Source: Aspidiotus rigidus (Eukaryota; Arthropoda; Insecta; Hemiptera; Diaspididae). From it: a DNA stretch of 64,000 bases. Position numbers and translations under genes: made by a program. Numbering within the stretch: position 1 is the first letter of the stretch; each line of letters starts with the position of its first letter. The notes under the pieces were generated by a model. It did not search any database. It saw nothing but the letters and a program-made list of their open reading frames with translations, and was not told the origin of the DNA. The stretch is taken from positions 10,972,001 to 11,036,000 of the forward strand of contig JAVHKY010000013.1 in NCBI GenBank assembly GCA_035079385.1. The letters run 5' to 3'. Shown piece after piece: positions 45,880 to 57,599 of the stretch.

Positions 45880-46880
45880 TTTTGGTTCCGACAATCCACC
45901 GTGCAGAAGATCTAGTGGAGAACGCTTGCGTCCCGGAGATTTTCAGGACAGATTACATATAAGTCCTCAAGAAATTTCTCCACTCGAATACTGTAGGTTT
46001 AATGGGAAATATTACACCTTTCTTGAGAACGTAGGCGTCCTGATAGGCTTGCCTTTAGGACCCCTCAATTTTGAGGTGTTTATGGAACTTCTCGAGCGTT
46101 TAGTTTTCCAATCACAAGAACATTTTTATTGCTACAGCTAAGTGAACATGGTCTTGTGGCTCTGGAGCGGACCATCGAAGGGCCTATATGACCTTTTAAA
46201 GGTACTCAATGAGCAATAGCATGTGGAAAGATCAATATTTTGGATTTATCAACTTCGACTAACGGCGGTGCTCATAATTTCAGTCTTTAGATAACCGATT
46301 ATTACCGACAGCACCATCATACATCATCATAGATGCCCCTCGACACAAAAACATGCGGCATACTACAGTATGATACACCGACTTGTTTCACCCCTCTTGC
46401 TCCCTAAAGCTTTGCAGAAAGAACTAAATATAATGACAGAAAAATGGGGAATGCCCTAGATAATACCCCTCCCCTCCCCAACAAATCGAGTCTTTAAGAA
46501 GTGAAAATGGATTCGCATACGAGATATTTTCTTCCAAACTGGCGAACGTGTTGAGACCATCGAACCGACGCCCTGCACTTGTAGATAGTTATATAGCAAG
46601 CTGAAAGAGCTCGTAGAACATTTCGAGAAGAGTGGCGTGCACAAAATTAAATGTCAAGAGTGTACAGTGACCTATATCGGAGAAACGGGAAGAAGCATTA
46701 CTGTCGAAGTTCGCGAATATGAAGAAGCGATTGGAAAGAACCAACCTAAAAAATCAGTTTTTACTACTCATATGATCAAAGAAAAACGTAGCTTCATTAA
46801 AAGTAATATTAAAGTCCTCCACGCTGAAAATTTCTTCCGGAAGCGAGTCGCCCTTGAAACTCTCGAGATTCTATGATATA
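45880..46880 (+). pseudogene. Penelope-like retroelement remnant (RT plus GIY-YIG endonuclease)
   Basis: At 45,992-46,111 the frame reads CRFNGKYYTFLENVGVLIGL then PLGPLNFEVFMELLE, matching the Penelope RT block F.F.GK.Y.Q..GV.MGSPLSP....F.E. At 46,637-46,876 VHKIKCQECTVTYIGETGRS is the GIY-YIG endonuclease core (VYKI.C..C...YIGETGR), followed by ..NIKVLHAENFFRKRVALE... typical of its C-terminus. The palm YADD and the linker are degraded by stops. A dead element. Confidence 0.82.
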
Positions 46881-48400
46881 AATATTGCAACACAGAGGAC
46901 GTCGTTATGACTAATACGTTCCAGAATACAAATTTACGAAATCGAACATGTCCTGCGACTTGCAAGTTATTTTGTACAACATTGTTGACACCTTTTAACA
47001 CTGAGTTGTAGTTTTCTCAAAATTGCAGTTTATGTCGAAGTTCGTTAATGGCATGTCTGATTGACTGCTGAAAGCGCTCGTTCGATTTGCTCATATATTG
47101 TGGGGAGTGTAACTTTGGTGTTCACTAGGTATAGGTAACATATACCGTAACGTCGGTTAAGGTAAGTCTGCACCACGTCAGGTGAGTCATTTTGTAGACA
47201 GAAAGAACGAAAAGAGAGGATGGATTAGAAAATAAGTAACTTAATAAAATAAAATAAAATTCTCTTTCGACAATTCAAAGGATGTCCTTAGAATATCTTT
47301 AGTGTGTTCCTAATATGTTGGCGATAAAATCTGCGATGCTTCCACCCGTCACAAAGGGGAATGAATGGGCCTATAGAAAATTAAAAATTGCCCGCAAATT
47401 ATGGTTAAAAAAATAAATTCCAACCGCGCTGAGTGTGAACGACCATCAACGCGAATTTTTTCTATCTTACGAAATTTTCGCTCCAGAGCACGATGTAGAT
47501 ACATAAAGAAGGAATTCTGAAATCGTATATCATATACAAAGTCGACACCCTACGCCGACAGCCCACCGCGCGATCGTTATCATCATCATCACTTCCAATG
47601 ATGATTTTTTCGCAGATATTTTCTCGGACGCTCATAATTTACTCGCGTACGCAGTTTTTCAATAATACTTTCTAAAGGCACGTCTGATGATAAATAATGT
47701 TGCGAGATTACCGCGCGCAAGTACGAGAGCAATTAAAAATCCTCGGTCGAGCCGACGGTGTTCGCTAAATAAAGATGTAACGACCAAGCTCCGGAGCGCT
47801 GAAGCGAATACGAATGGACACGAAAGACATTCGCGAGTCGCGAGACCGGTTTCCTCTTCATTCGCGCCGCTAGACTTATTTTGATTCCGTTTCCGAGTTG
47901 CCAGTTTCGCTGCTAGGAAGCAAATATATGTAATTTTTACAACCTATATGTAATTCACTCAGAAAATTCATTTAAATCAGCGCTAAGCGTTATAATTTTA
48001 AATAGTACTCAACGGCAAACCGGTTCTTGGTCATTTCATAAATTTGCTTTCCGCGGCGCAATTGACGAGAAAATAAAATTAGTAGTTCATTCTATTCTTC
48101 TTTCGATAGTGGTTGGCACATTTTTGGTTATCAATACTCGATGCAGTCGTTTCCCAATTATGACTAAGTGTTAAATCGAAAAGCTTCCTTCACCTGTGTA
48201 GGTACGGGTCTTGATGATTTTATTTTCGGTGAAACTTGAATTTTATTCATTAGAAAAAAGTTGATCGAGGTCGAGTTGAAGTTATGGTCGAATAGTTGAG
48301 CGGCACTCTAACATCAAAGGCAAGTCTTCAGCGTGATTACAATAAGATCCGACAATAAACAGTTTTTCGAGTGATTCAGTGTTATAATCTAATGATGGCA
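46881..48400. other. Intergenic, with a CpG-richer patch
   Basis: At 47,540-47,900 the DNA is richer in CpG than its surroundings (CCGCGCGATCG, GCGCAAGTACGAGAGC, GCGAGTCGCGAGACCGG). It could be a 5' UTR or promoter of a gene whose exons I cannot see. The plus frame 47,687-47,884 has no domain. Confidence 0.3.
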
Positions 48401-51400
48401 CTCGCAAGGTTTTAATTTGATTCGTATGTACTGAGTGTAATTGAACTTCATTTTATTACTGGATTACGTGTCTTTGTCACTCATTCACAGAAGTAAAAAT
48501 ATCCAAACATACACGAATACTGTGAATCCAGCTCATAAATATCAGATAGATCGGCTTGCGTACGAAATAAATTGTTTATGACGGTATCTGATTACATAAA
48601 ATGGAAGAAGGGAAAAAATTATGGTGTATCTTTCAAAAAGCTATTCCTCGTTCTAAAAATATTGTCGGTTAGAAATTTTCTTTTCTTCTTCTTCTTACAC
48701 AGTGGCGGTTAACGTCCCTCTATCAATATCTCGCGCTTCAAAATATTCAAAATTTTCCCAAAATTTGCCGCCGAAAAACACCACTGACCTTGCCCTTGCA
48801 AGTTCTCGTACCTTGAGTTCATGACCTAACCCCTCGTCATAGACTCAAGAATGGGTAGATTCGGACACCAAAGATGAATATATGATTTGTAGAAATAGGT
48901 AGCCTAGATCGGAAAAAATTTCCCGCGCCACTGATTGTCTGAGACTTTGTGATTCAGGGAGAGACAGAATTGTGGAGCCGCGGATGTTTTTGAGTCTTTG
49001 CAAGTTTACTCACCAACTCAATGGCGTACTGAATGGAGAACAAGGATTGGAAATTGACACATGATCGAAACGTAGAATCCAGGAGTTTTGCCGGACGGTA
49101 CATTGGAGAAAAGATTGATGACACAATGGGCCTCATTTAGTTCTGTTTTTATGAAGTTTTAGGAGTCTATATGAGATAAGATTAAGAGTCAGGTAAGAAG
49201 GTTGACTTCCTGATGGACATCTTTGTTGTCCACGGGGAAGTTAGAAATTCCATCTTCCTTACTTTGGCTTGATTCAAGTTGTTTCATCATTGTCTCATTG
49301 TAGGTCATTCGGCATAGATTTTGTATTGTATTCCTTCGTTGAATTGACCGGAGCTAGAGAAAACAGCCTGGTGAATATTCCTCCTCTGCGTTGGCTTAGG
49401 GGTCGTCTAGGTAATCTTACTCAAAATACATTTCCCTGTACTAGTTAAAGGAACCTAACCAGAGCCGTCAAAAGCCAGACTGTCTAAAGGAAAATCTGAT
49501 ATCAGCAGAACCACTTTGAAACTGTTCTCTGTATCCTCTTTTCCCTCCTAATTTCTTCACGAATCCAGCCTCTTTGAAAATCTCGGGCCCGGGAAAAAAA
49601 TTTCACCACTCTCATCGGCTTTGGAACTGGCAGAGCAAGGAAAATAATTTGAATAACTTTATATCTATTGATATCAGTTTATTTCTTTAGTTTTATCAAT
49701 TGGCCGCCATTCTTTTTCTTTCATTAAATTAACGAGCCTTGCAACTACACTTGGAGTAATGGGATCGGAGTGGGTAGATGGGGACAATACGAATGAAAAT
49801 GACTAATAATGTTCTCATGATTGTATGGGAGAGAGTTTATGATGCAGAGAGAGACAGAATGGTGAAGCTGGATGTTTTTCTGAGCTGAACAGAAAAAGAA
49901 ATCTTGAACGGATAGAATGATAGTCAATATCGCTATGTAGGCGTGAAGTGGGTATGAGGCATAAAGAGAGAAGAGATCAGATGAGACGGATATTGCTTAT
50001 TTTGAGATGGGTTAGGATGACTTCTTCTCATCCGAAGGCGTGATTTGAAGTAGACCAAGGAATCGGCGCCTAATGGTGGATAACGAGGACCAGAAATCAC
50101 ATAAGAGGGAGAAAATGAGATAGCAGTGATGGGATTTGAGATCTTTGCGGCAAGGTCTATTGCGTCAGGTTCTTTGAAGTCGATGTGTTCTGGGATCCAT
50201 GCACAGAAGATTTGAAGATGAGGAAGAATAGGAAACTTTTCAACTGACCCTCACGCCGATTCAGAGTTTGGTGTCAAGAAAATAATACAGAAAACTAGTA
50301 AACAATTATCACAACATTTCTTCGGGGGCGGATCCTCGTAAGAGGAGAAGATATAAGAATCTTACATTTTCTTGCACACTCGCAGATGGAAAGACGGAAT
50401 GCCTAGATTGGTAAAGGACCACATTTGTTACATCATATCATTTATAGCGATTAGGAAAAGAGGAACTTGTATACTTTTTCCTTAGGACACCATTTTAGAT
50501 GGGGTAGTTAAAGGAGTATTGGTTTTGAGTTCTAACCACTAGAGATCTGTCATGGAAGAAAGAATTGCCTCCAGAAAATGTTGCGTCGTTAGACTCCGAG
50601 AAACGCTTCCGGGAGGTCAAAGAAAATGGAGTTGTGTTTTGAGTTTGAGCAAAGGACTCCCTCAATTTATGGGTTTAAGTCACATATACCTTGAAGGAAG
50701 ATATAGTCCTTGCGGAAGCCATATCGATATGGGGAAAGGATGTTCCATGTCTTTACTGAGGCCCGACTCCTAATTTGAAATTCTGCGAGTGCCCCCAGAA
50801 ATCTGCGAGTTCATGCCGCGAGTTATCCTGACCCAGTTTAGACTAGAGCAGTATACCGAACTTATACTAGGTTTATACTAAGTCTTCACAACCTAGGTTT
50901 GAGCTTTCTATGCCTCCCCCTGGAACAGTGTTTTGCCTCCCTATAGAAAGTCGAGGCTTACTTAGCTCTGTAATAGATCAAAGCTTTCCTTAATGTTTCA
51001 TGTCTTTACTGAACCCCGACCCCGCATGCAGTATACTAGACAAGAAGGGAGCAAACCAACGTACCAAAAGCTAGTAACTTTTATACAAGGCTTCTTATAT
51101 GGGGCTAAACCTACTGCTCCAGTCTTTTTCAGGCGTAGTATAATGAAGGCTTAGCTTGGTATTGGTATCCTGGTATACTAATTCGTGACGTCATCAGATA
51201 AATCTAGTATTCGTCAGCCCCCTAAAATTAGCTTGAAATATTCTAAAGTAGAATCATACTAAAACTCCCAAAAGCTACCAACTTGAAAGATTCTAAAGTA
51301 GACTTATTCTAGTCCAAGAAGGGGGCTCACTCGCGGGTTCAGAAAAGGGGCCGGGCGGTACTACCAGATCAAGCAAAGCAAGTATGACAAAAACGAACTA

Positions 51401-51646
51401 GTACGCTACCTCATAAAATATCTTCATTTATTTGGCTACGCCAGAACATTTTTTTTTCAACAAAACCTCCCCTCTCTCTCTTTTAGTAAGTCTACTTGAA
51501 AAAGGTCTAATTCATTTGAATTCAACATTCACAAATACATATTTTTTTAATAATAAATAATTTAAGAACACGCAGGAATATCATAAGTAAACAGCGGATC
51601 AAATCATTTAGTTGTACGACCAAAATTATTTCTTTTATGAGAAAGA
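48401..51646. other. Repeat-rich intergenic DNA
   Basis: 49,840-50,110 is a copy of the dispersed repeat at 6,985-7,290. A degraded segment at 48,700-48,840 (CAGTGGCGG..., TTTGCCGCC) resembles text near 54,060. No gene is supported; the plus frame 50,552-50,773 has no recognised motif. Confidence 0.35.
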
Positions 51647-53437
51647 TTAAAACACAAATATATTCTTTATGTCTTCTGAACACGAATAATCATCATCTGT
51701 ATTGAGTAAAGTTTCAAGTGGAGTGAGAGAAGACCATTCTTCAGAAACTGGGTTATAGGTACAGAACTGCGAATAATATAAGTCAAAAAGATACAACTGA
51801 TTTTTGAATGGAAGCAAAAATTTTCTACCTATATCTCCTTTCCTGACAAAGTTGCACTTCGTCGCTTGCCAACTGGATGCTTGGGGATCGTACACTTCTA
51901 TATGCTCTCCATTCCAAACATAAATTTTCCCATTCAAATTACAGCCCGAACTTTGTTTGTGCGAAAAATTAGTTCTGGGTAATTTCAGCCACGATTGCAA
52001 ACGGGGATCGTAGGCTTGCGCGTATCCTGCTATGCTTTCATTTCCTCCGTAATAAGATTTGTCCTCGCCACCAATCAAGTACACCAACTCATCATCAGCG
52101 ATTAAGGAAGCTTTTTTTACAGCTCTTTTCATAGGATTTACTGGGAACCATTCGTCTTGAGTGAGACTGTACACATAAAAATTTCGATTATACTCTTCTT
52201 CATTGAAATTCCTTGTATAGCGAGTATTCCGTACATTAGAAAAGTGATAGATATTACCGCTATACAAATAAATGCTATCGTTGCCAAATCCAGTCAATGC
52301 AGTAGAAGAATCGGAAAGGAGTGTTTCACTCAATAATGGAAAAGGGGATAGAATCTGTGGTGACTCGGAAAAAAAATCGAGGGAAGAGTAGGCACAGAAT
52401 GATGGTGAACGAACCATTTGGAAGCAGTATATACGATCATTGATGGGAGTAAATTCAACAATAGGTGACTCCCAAAGACCATGTTTCTTCCAGAATCTAC
52501 GCGAACAGATCCACTCCGGTTCTAGTCTCTTCTCATCCAGAGAATAAAATTTGCAGCGTGATTCCGTTTCTTCCTCTGACACCATACATACATGAATAGT
52601 CGGATCTCCTGAATTTTGCGAGTCTTCATATATTGTCAACAGTTTGTGAGCTTGCACGAATCTACTATTCAGTACTAAACTTTCTATCTTAATTCTCGAG
52701 GAAGCTTTATCGCACGCTTCCAATTTATCGTCTGCTTCGAATGTTTTCGACAAATGCTCCACGTATTTCGTTGATATTTTTTCAAAATCAATCATTTTCT
52801 CTAGTTCTTTGAAATAATTTCTTCTATCTTGATAAGAATGGAATATCCACCGGATGAGACCATCGAGTAAAAAGTTTTCTCGGACATACGATACAGAGGA
52901 TCGATATTTTTCCATCACAATTTTCAAAGTTTCGTAAGGTACTTCTAAAAAAGCACTGAGTCGAACTAAGTCCATCAAATTCTGCGAGATATAATGGCTC
53001 AAGTGATCTTTCGATGAGAGATTTAAGGCGTAAGTGAGACCCAATAATTGGAACAACTGACCATGAGGTAGGCAGCTGATATTATCGTAAATAAAGTCTT
53101 CACAACTCGATACGATGTCACTTATTTGTAAAAGGACACCGGCCTTCAGGAAAATTTCAACATTACTCGAGTCGATAGTAGGTAATTTTCCATGATAAGC
53201 GTATTCTAATATTGTTTTGAACGTTAGAGATTCAATAATATTTAATACGATATCTTTATTAGATGTGGTTTCGTTACCGTTGTTTCCAACGAAAACTGTA
53301 TCGAAATACTGAGACATCGATGCGAGTACCAAACGATGACAATGGAAAGTGGTATCCTGAACTCGAACATCTACATCGCAATATTTACCAGTGGACCGGA
53401 ATTCATACAATCTTTCGGCTAACGAGTGATAAACCAT
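51647..53437 (-). CDS. BTB-BACK-kelch protein (KLHL type), intronless, 596 residues
   Basis: KLHL proteins are substrate adaptors of Cullin-3 ubiquitin ligases. The BTB domain (residues about 5-115) shows YCDVDVRVQDTTFHCHRLVL, ASMSQYFDTVF, ILEYAYHGKL and LLQISDIVSSCEDFI. The BACK domain follows (about 125-230; SAFLEVPYETLKIVM, ENFLLDGLIRWIFH). The C-terminal half holds degenerate kelch repeats from about residue 330, the clearest being ELVYLIGGEDKSYYGG, AYDPRLQSWLKLP, GKIYVWNGEHIEVYDP and YNPVSEEWSSL. Several kelch blades lack the usual GG doublet. Start ATG 53,437. The full-length single exon contrasts with ING1 and Art8 and suggests a retrogene origin. No orthologue is named because KLHL families expand by lineage. 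Confidence 0.9.
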   Translation of the reverse strand: MVYHSLAERLYEFRSTGKYCDVDVRVQDTTFHCHRLVLASMSQYFDTVFVGNNGNETTSNKDIVLNIIESLTFKTILEYAYHGKLPTIDSSNVEIFLKAGVLLQISDIVSSCEDFIYDNISCLPHGQLFQLLGLTYALNLSSKDHLSHYISQNLMDLVRLSAFLEVPYETLKIVMEKYRSSVSYVRENFLLDGLIRWIFHSYQDRRNYFKELEKMIDFEKISTKYVEHLSKTFEADDKLEACDKASSRIKIESLVLNSRFVQAHKLLTIYEDSQNSGDPTIHVCMVSEEETESRCKFYSLDEKRLEPEWICSRRFWKKHGLWESPIVEFTPINDRIYCFQMVRSPSFCAYSSLDFFSESPQILSPFPLLSETLLSDSSTALTGFGNDSIYLYSGNIYHFSNVRNTRYTRNFNEEEYNRNFYVYSLTQDEWFPVNPMKRAVKKASLIADDELVYLIGGEDKSYYGGNESIAGYAQAYDPRLQSWLKLPRTNFSHKQSSGCNLNGKIYVWNGEHIEVYDPQASSWQATKCNFVRKGDIGRKFLLPFKNQLYLFDLYYSQFCTYNPVSEEWSSLTPLETLLNTDDDYSCSEDIKNIFVF

Positions 53438-53768
53438 ACCTATTTTATTTTTGAAATTATTAGGAAGAAATAAAAATCGAGTCTTCCTTGCTTGAATTCG
53501 CTCGAACCGCGGTCAAAATTAATAACACGAACAGTAATCTACTATTACTAAAAATTTTATTTTTTATTATTCTGAAATTTCGAGATAGTTACTGATACTA
53601 GTGTTATCACCATCATCAGTTATAAAAGATGAGTGCGAACGTGATTCAGAGGATTGGAATCGTTCGAATCAGTAGTGACCTATAACGCAACGCCGGTATG
53701 GTGTCAGTACAGCATTTTGTGCCATTGTGCCCAGCATTTGTACAATGTACAGCACTATCGCTAGACTG

Positions 53769-53836
53769 TGTTCACGTTAAGAAACGATAGATAGTAGGAT
53801 AAAGTACGTTCCTCTAACGCTTTCTTAACGTGAACA
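53769..53836. repeat. Short inverted repeat
   Basis: GTTCACGTTAAGAAA at 53,770 faces TTTCTTAACGTGAAC ending at about 53,835, with 37 bp between. It is either a tiny MITE or a structured 5' element of the nearby BTB gene. Confidence 0.55.
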
Positions 53837-54930
53837 AATACAGTGTATCACTACCAACCCTCCAGACCCGTACATTCACACAATCACACCACAGTGACTT
53901 TACACATATCCACACACACGTATCGACCTAAGTTAGTTTCCAACATTTTTGAGAGACTCACTTCCTCAAAGGGGGTTTTGGGTGTTGTGCCGCTGTGTAG
54001 GTCTGGTCAAGTTTTGCCACCTCGTTTTTTCTTTTTTCTTCTAATTTTCTTGACGCCCCTTTGAAATATTCAAAATTTGTCGCCCCCAGAAAGTGCCGCT
54101 GTAGACCCGGGCTACCGGGCCTATAGGGAAAAACCCCATTGCACTTCCTCCTTTTTGTTACTTTTCTACACTCAAAAAATTTACAATTTCAATATATAGG
54201 CTACCAACTCATAAAAAGAATGGTCTCTCTTTGGGACATGAATAGCTGTATTAATTGATATTTAGTGATCATTGATAATAGACTAGAATGGACCTAAGGA
54301 AAGCATAGTATAAAACTAGATGACCTCACCATAAGCTTACATCACGGTACCTATACTAAAGAGGTATTGACACTTGTCTATGTTCACCATTACTAATGCT
54401 GTCACGAGAAATGATGTACTTGAGTGTTTTGCCACTATGTAGCGCCAATGATCCGTTCCCAGTTTGTACATAGAGTCTTACGTAAATTAACTACTTTTAA
54501 AAAAATTGTAGAAGAGTCAGAAATCAACCGAAAAATCTGAAACTTGGTGCAAATAGACTACTCATTATGCTCCACATATTTCAAAAACAATTATTCTCAT
54601 GTGTAAATTTCTTGATTTTTTATAACCCTTGGAAATTTGTCAGTACTAGGGTACCTCCAGTAAGGTAACAATGCTGGTGGGGTGCGCAAGGCATTCACAA
54701 CGGCGCAGCAAACCAGCGGAATTATGTATGAACTACATTATTTTGTGTGACAAGAATTTTGTATAGTGTCAATAACTCTTTAGTGTACCGTGGCCTACAT
54801 GCTATACTGTATAATATAGGCAAGTTTGTTGCCATAAATAACATCCATTTTCCCGTTTTTGCTAAATTTTTTATAGCATGTTCTACCCCTCAAAATCAGG
54901 GCTGAGAACCTGAACCAAATACTGCTACAG
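53837..54930. other. No gene seen
   Basis: Ordinary AT-rich DNA. A segment at 54,056-54,130 contains CGGGCTACCGGGCC, a short GC-rich dyad. Nothing else is supportable. Confidence 0.35.
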
Positions 54931-54939
54931 GAAGCGGTT

Positions 54940-55170
54940 CTCCTCCTGTATTTCTGGGATCCTGGAACCAAAACCAAGAAGAACCGGATCTCGCTATCGG
55001 GTTCTGGAACCGGAACCGAGAGGAACCGTATCTCACTATTGGGTTCTAGAACCGGAACCAAAAGAAAACGGATCTCACTATCCAAAAGGAACCGGATCTC
55101 ACTATTGGATTCTGGAACCGGAACCACAAGGAACCGGATCCCACAATTCAATTCAAGAACCTTTGTAACC
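54940..55170. repeat. CCGGAACC-type minisatellite
   Basis: About five diverged direct units of about 40-45 bp with the core GGAACCGGATCTCACTATTG and GGTTCTGGAACCGGAACC. Its reverse complement reads as an artificial repetitive protein (PVPEPNSEIRF units), which I do not count as a gene. Confidence 0.8.
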
Positions 55171-55199
55171 GGAACCGTTAAAAAAGAAAAAGTGTTCTC

Positions 55200-55740
55200 A
55201 ACCCTGCTCAAAATCAATTTTTTTCAAATATCTCGGAAGATTGGGCACCAATCAAAGAAAGTTTCGAACGAAAAATATTCTTTGTAAAATTTTCTTTCAA
55301 GATGATGTATTTGAACTTTACTATAAAATCAATTATCAGCTTAAAATTGTTTGTTGAAAGTTGAGAGCTTCTGAGAAAAATCAATTTTTTGCAAATATCT
55401 TGGGAGATTCAGCTCCAATCAATAACATTTTCAAACAAAAAATGTTCCTCGTGAAAGTTCCCATAAACTAGACTAGGCTACTTCAATTTTCTCCCCAAGT
55501 TCATTAAAAACTATGAACTTTTTGAAGGAAATTGATATTTTGTAAGCATCTCAAAAGATTGAGTTCCAGTCAAAAAATATTCCTTGTGAAATTTCTTTCG
55601 AGAAAAAATCAGTTGTTTGCAAAAATCTCGGAAACTAGAGCTCCAAGCAAAGAAAGTTCCAAAGAAAAAGTGTTCCTAGTAAAAGTTCCCATGAGATGGT
55701 TTCTTTGAACTTTCTCCTAAAGTTCATCGAAAGTTCTAAG
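55200..55740. repeat. Degenerate tandem repeat
   Basis: Four diverged units start near 55,205, 55,378, 55,535 and 55,610. They share CAAATATCTCGG(A/G)AGATT, a CTCCAATCAA block and ATGTTCCTCGTGAAAGTTCC. Spacing ranges from about 75 to 180 bp, so this is an old, eroded satellite-like block. Confidence 0.55.
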
Positions 55741-55858
55741 CTTTCAGAAAGAAATTGGCTTTGAACAAGAAATCTTTTTTTTCTTCACAATCATTATTTC
55801 ACGGGTATGAGATCCCGACCGCGACCCATTGGTCGATTTGCTATGCTCGAGCCTGCGC

Positions 55859-56008
55859 CATTGGCGGAAATAGGGGGGGGGGCTTGGGGGGCTAATCCCC
55901 CCCCCCCAAAATTTTTGAAAGACAGGGTAAAAATCAAACTTTGGGTACGGAAAGTTCATTTCATGGGGCCACAGCCCCCCTGAAATCTCGGGTCTATTTC
56001 CGCCAATG
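55859..56008. mobile_element. MITE, 150 bp, with 7-bp target duplication
   Basis: Terminal inverted repeats CATTGGCGGAAATAG / CTATTTCCGCCAATG are flanked on both sides by the direct repeat CCTGCGC (55,852-55,858 and 56,009-56,015). The interior carries G and C homopolymers. It has no coding capacity. Confidence 0.8.
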
Positions 56009-56015
56009 CCTGCGC

Positions 56016-57262
56016 ACATTGTATTGGACGTCCAGCAGTTGAATTGCCTTAGTGTTTGGTCTGAATTTCTTGATGTCTCTGTTGAGCTGGTTGCTGATTT
56101 TATTCTCTCTTGCAAGCAGGGTTACAAGTGTTGTGCCACTGTTTGTGAGCTTTGCGTCTTTCCTTAAGTTCATCTTTTATTTTCCATGGATTGTTGTGGG
56201 GGCTTAGAGCTAGCTGCGGTTTCACAAACTAGGCGTTCTGTTTGGTGTCCCAGCTCCTCTCTAGTTTTGAGCTTCATATTTCTGGTACTCAGGGTGGGTT
56301 TCTTCTTTTTCCTGATTATAGCAGAACTCCGGGTCAGTGATCAGCTGAAAGACCTTCCATCCCTATTGCTCGTTTCTGCGTACGCAGATGAAATGTCTTT
56401 ACTTATGTAGAGGAATTTTATTGTTGTCAGTTGTCCAGTACGAAGGAGAGAAGTCAGAGCGATAAATCGGTAAGATGCGGAGAGGAGATCTTTAATAGGT
56501 TTTAGTATTGGAAGGATGATAGCCAATTTCCAGATGAAGGGTGAAGACCGTGTTCAGGGAGCACAAGTAATTACGAGAGTTGAAGTGGAGGCGTAGATTC
56601 TGTTGGCCCAGGGGCTAACCTTCGAATATCCTAAACGGATCTAAAAATAAGTGTTGAAATCTGAAGGAACCCTAAATTGTCTGAAATATTCAGACCAAAA
56701 TCTTCGCGCGTTCTTTTCCATTTAGAGTGAACGCACGTCTTCCTGTCTTTGATGTCTAAAATTGTTACGCCGGTGATCATACTAAAAAAATTATACTAAG
56801 TACCTACTCGTATTTTGTAGAGATCGATCGCTTTCATTTTTGAGAACGTTAATAATTTCCCACCAGTAGCAATATAACTGAATAATGGTATTAGGAAGTG
56901 ATACACGTGAGTGCGTTCTTACAGGAAATGAACTGATTTCGAAATCACACAAGAAACCCCTGTATTTATCTTTTTGATGGGCCATTCTTACGCTGTTCGG
57001 AGATTAACAGAGAATTTGAAACTTTCACAAAGTGTGTGGGCTCCATATAATTACAAGCGTTACCAATTTAATTTGGTGTACTCCAGTACGAATATTATTA
57101 GGTTCTCATACCAAATAGTACAAACTTATAACTACTGGTATCTTAATGATGGTATGCGCCTCAAACGTAGAGAAAGAAGAAGAGAAAAATTGAAAACGTA
57201 CAATGATCTGTCGATGACGTAAAGATTATTAGGAATACCTATACCCAGTTGGAAAGCATAGT
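56016..57262. other. Intergenic, possible retroelement debris
   Basis: A plus frame at 56,186-56,410 ends SAYADEMSLLM, reminiscent of a LINE RT active-site box (AYADD). This is too short to classify. Nothing else is supported. Confidence 0.25.
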
Positions 57263-57575
57263 TTAAGCCATACGTGCGGAGCTACCAATGATAGCTTCAT
57301 CAACGATGCGACGTCTGGGTGGGCCGGGGCAAAAGATTATCTTCCAGTGATCATCGAACGAGTTAATTTTTGATCTGAGAAAAAAATCATTCACGCTAAA
57401 GGTTATAATCGTATTCGGGTTTGTCATTGCCCGCGTGCATAACATAATTCTATACTCTGCAAGGGCGATTCTGCTTTCATTCACATTCATAATTTTCACG
57501 CACGTATCGTATTGATACTTTTCTCTGTCGTTGTATACGTCCGAAAAGTCTTGGAAAGGAAAATAATAATTATTA
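57263..57575 (-). CDS. Candidate exon, unrecognised
   Basis: A minus-strand frame with coding-like composition begins behind a TTTCCTTTCCAAG|AC acceptor-like site near 57,554. It includes YDTCVKIMNVNESRIALAEY and IMLCTRAMTNPNTIITF, and stops at 57,263. There is no ATG near its 5' end. No domain or partner exon was found, so it may be a chance frame. Confidence 0.22.
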
Positions 57576-57599
57576 CACACCGGTACCACGTACACGAAT

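Noticed and set aside
54795..55217. Minus-strand 140-codon frame with EPNSEIRF-type repeats
   Set aside because: It is the translation of the GGAACC minisatellite, without start context or splice support.
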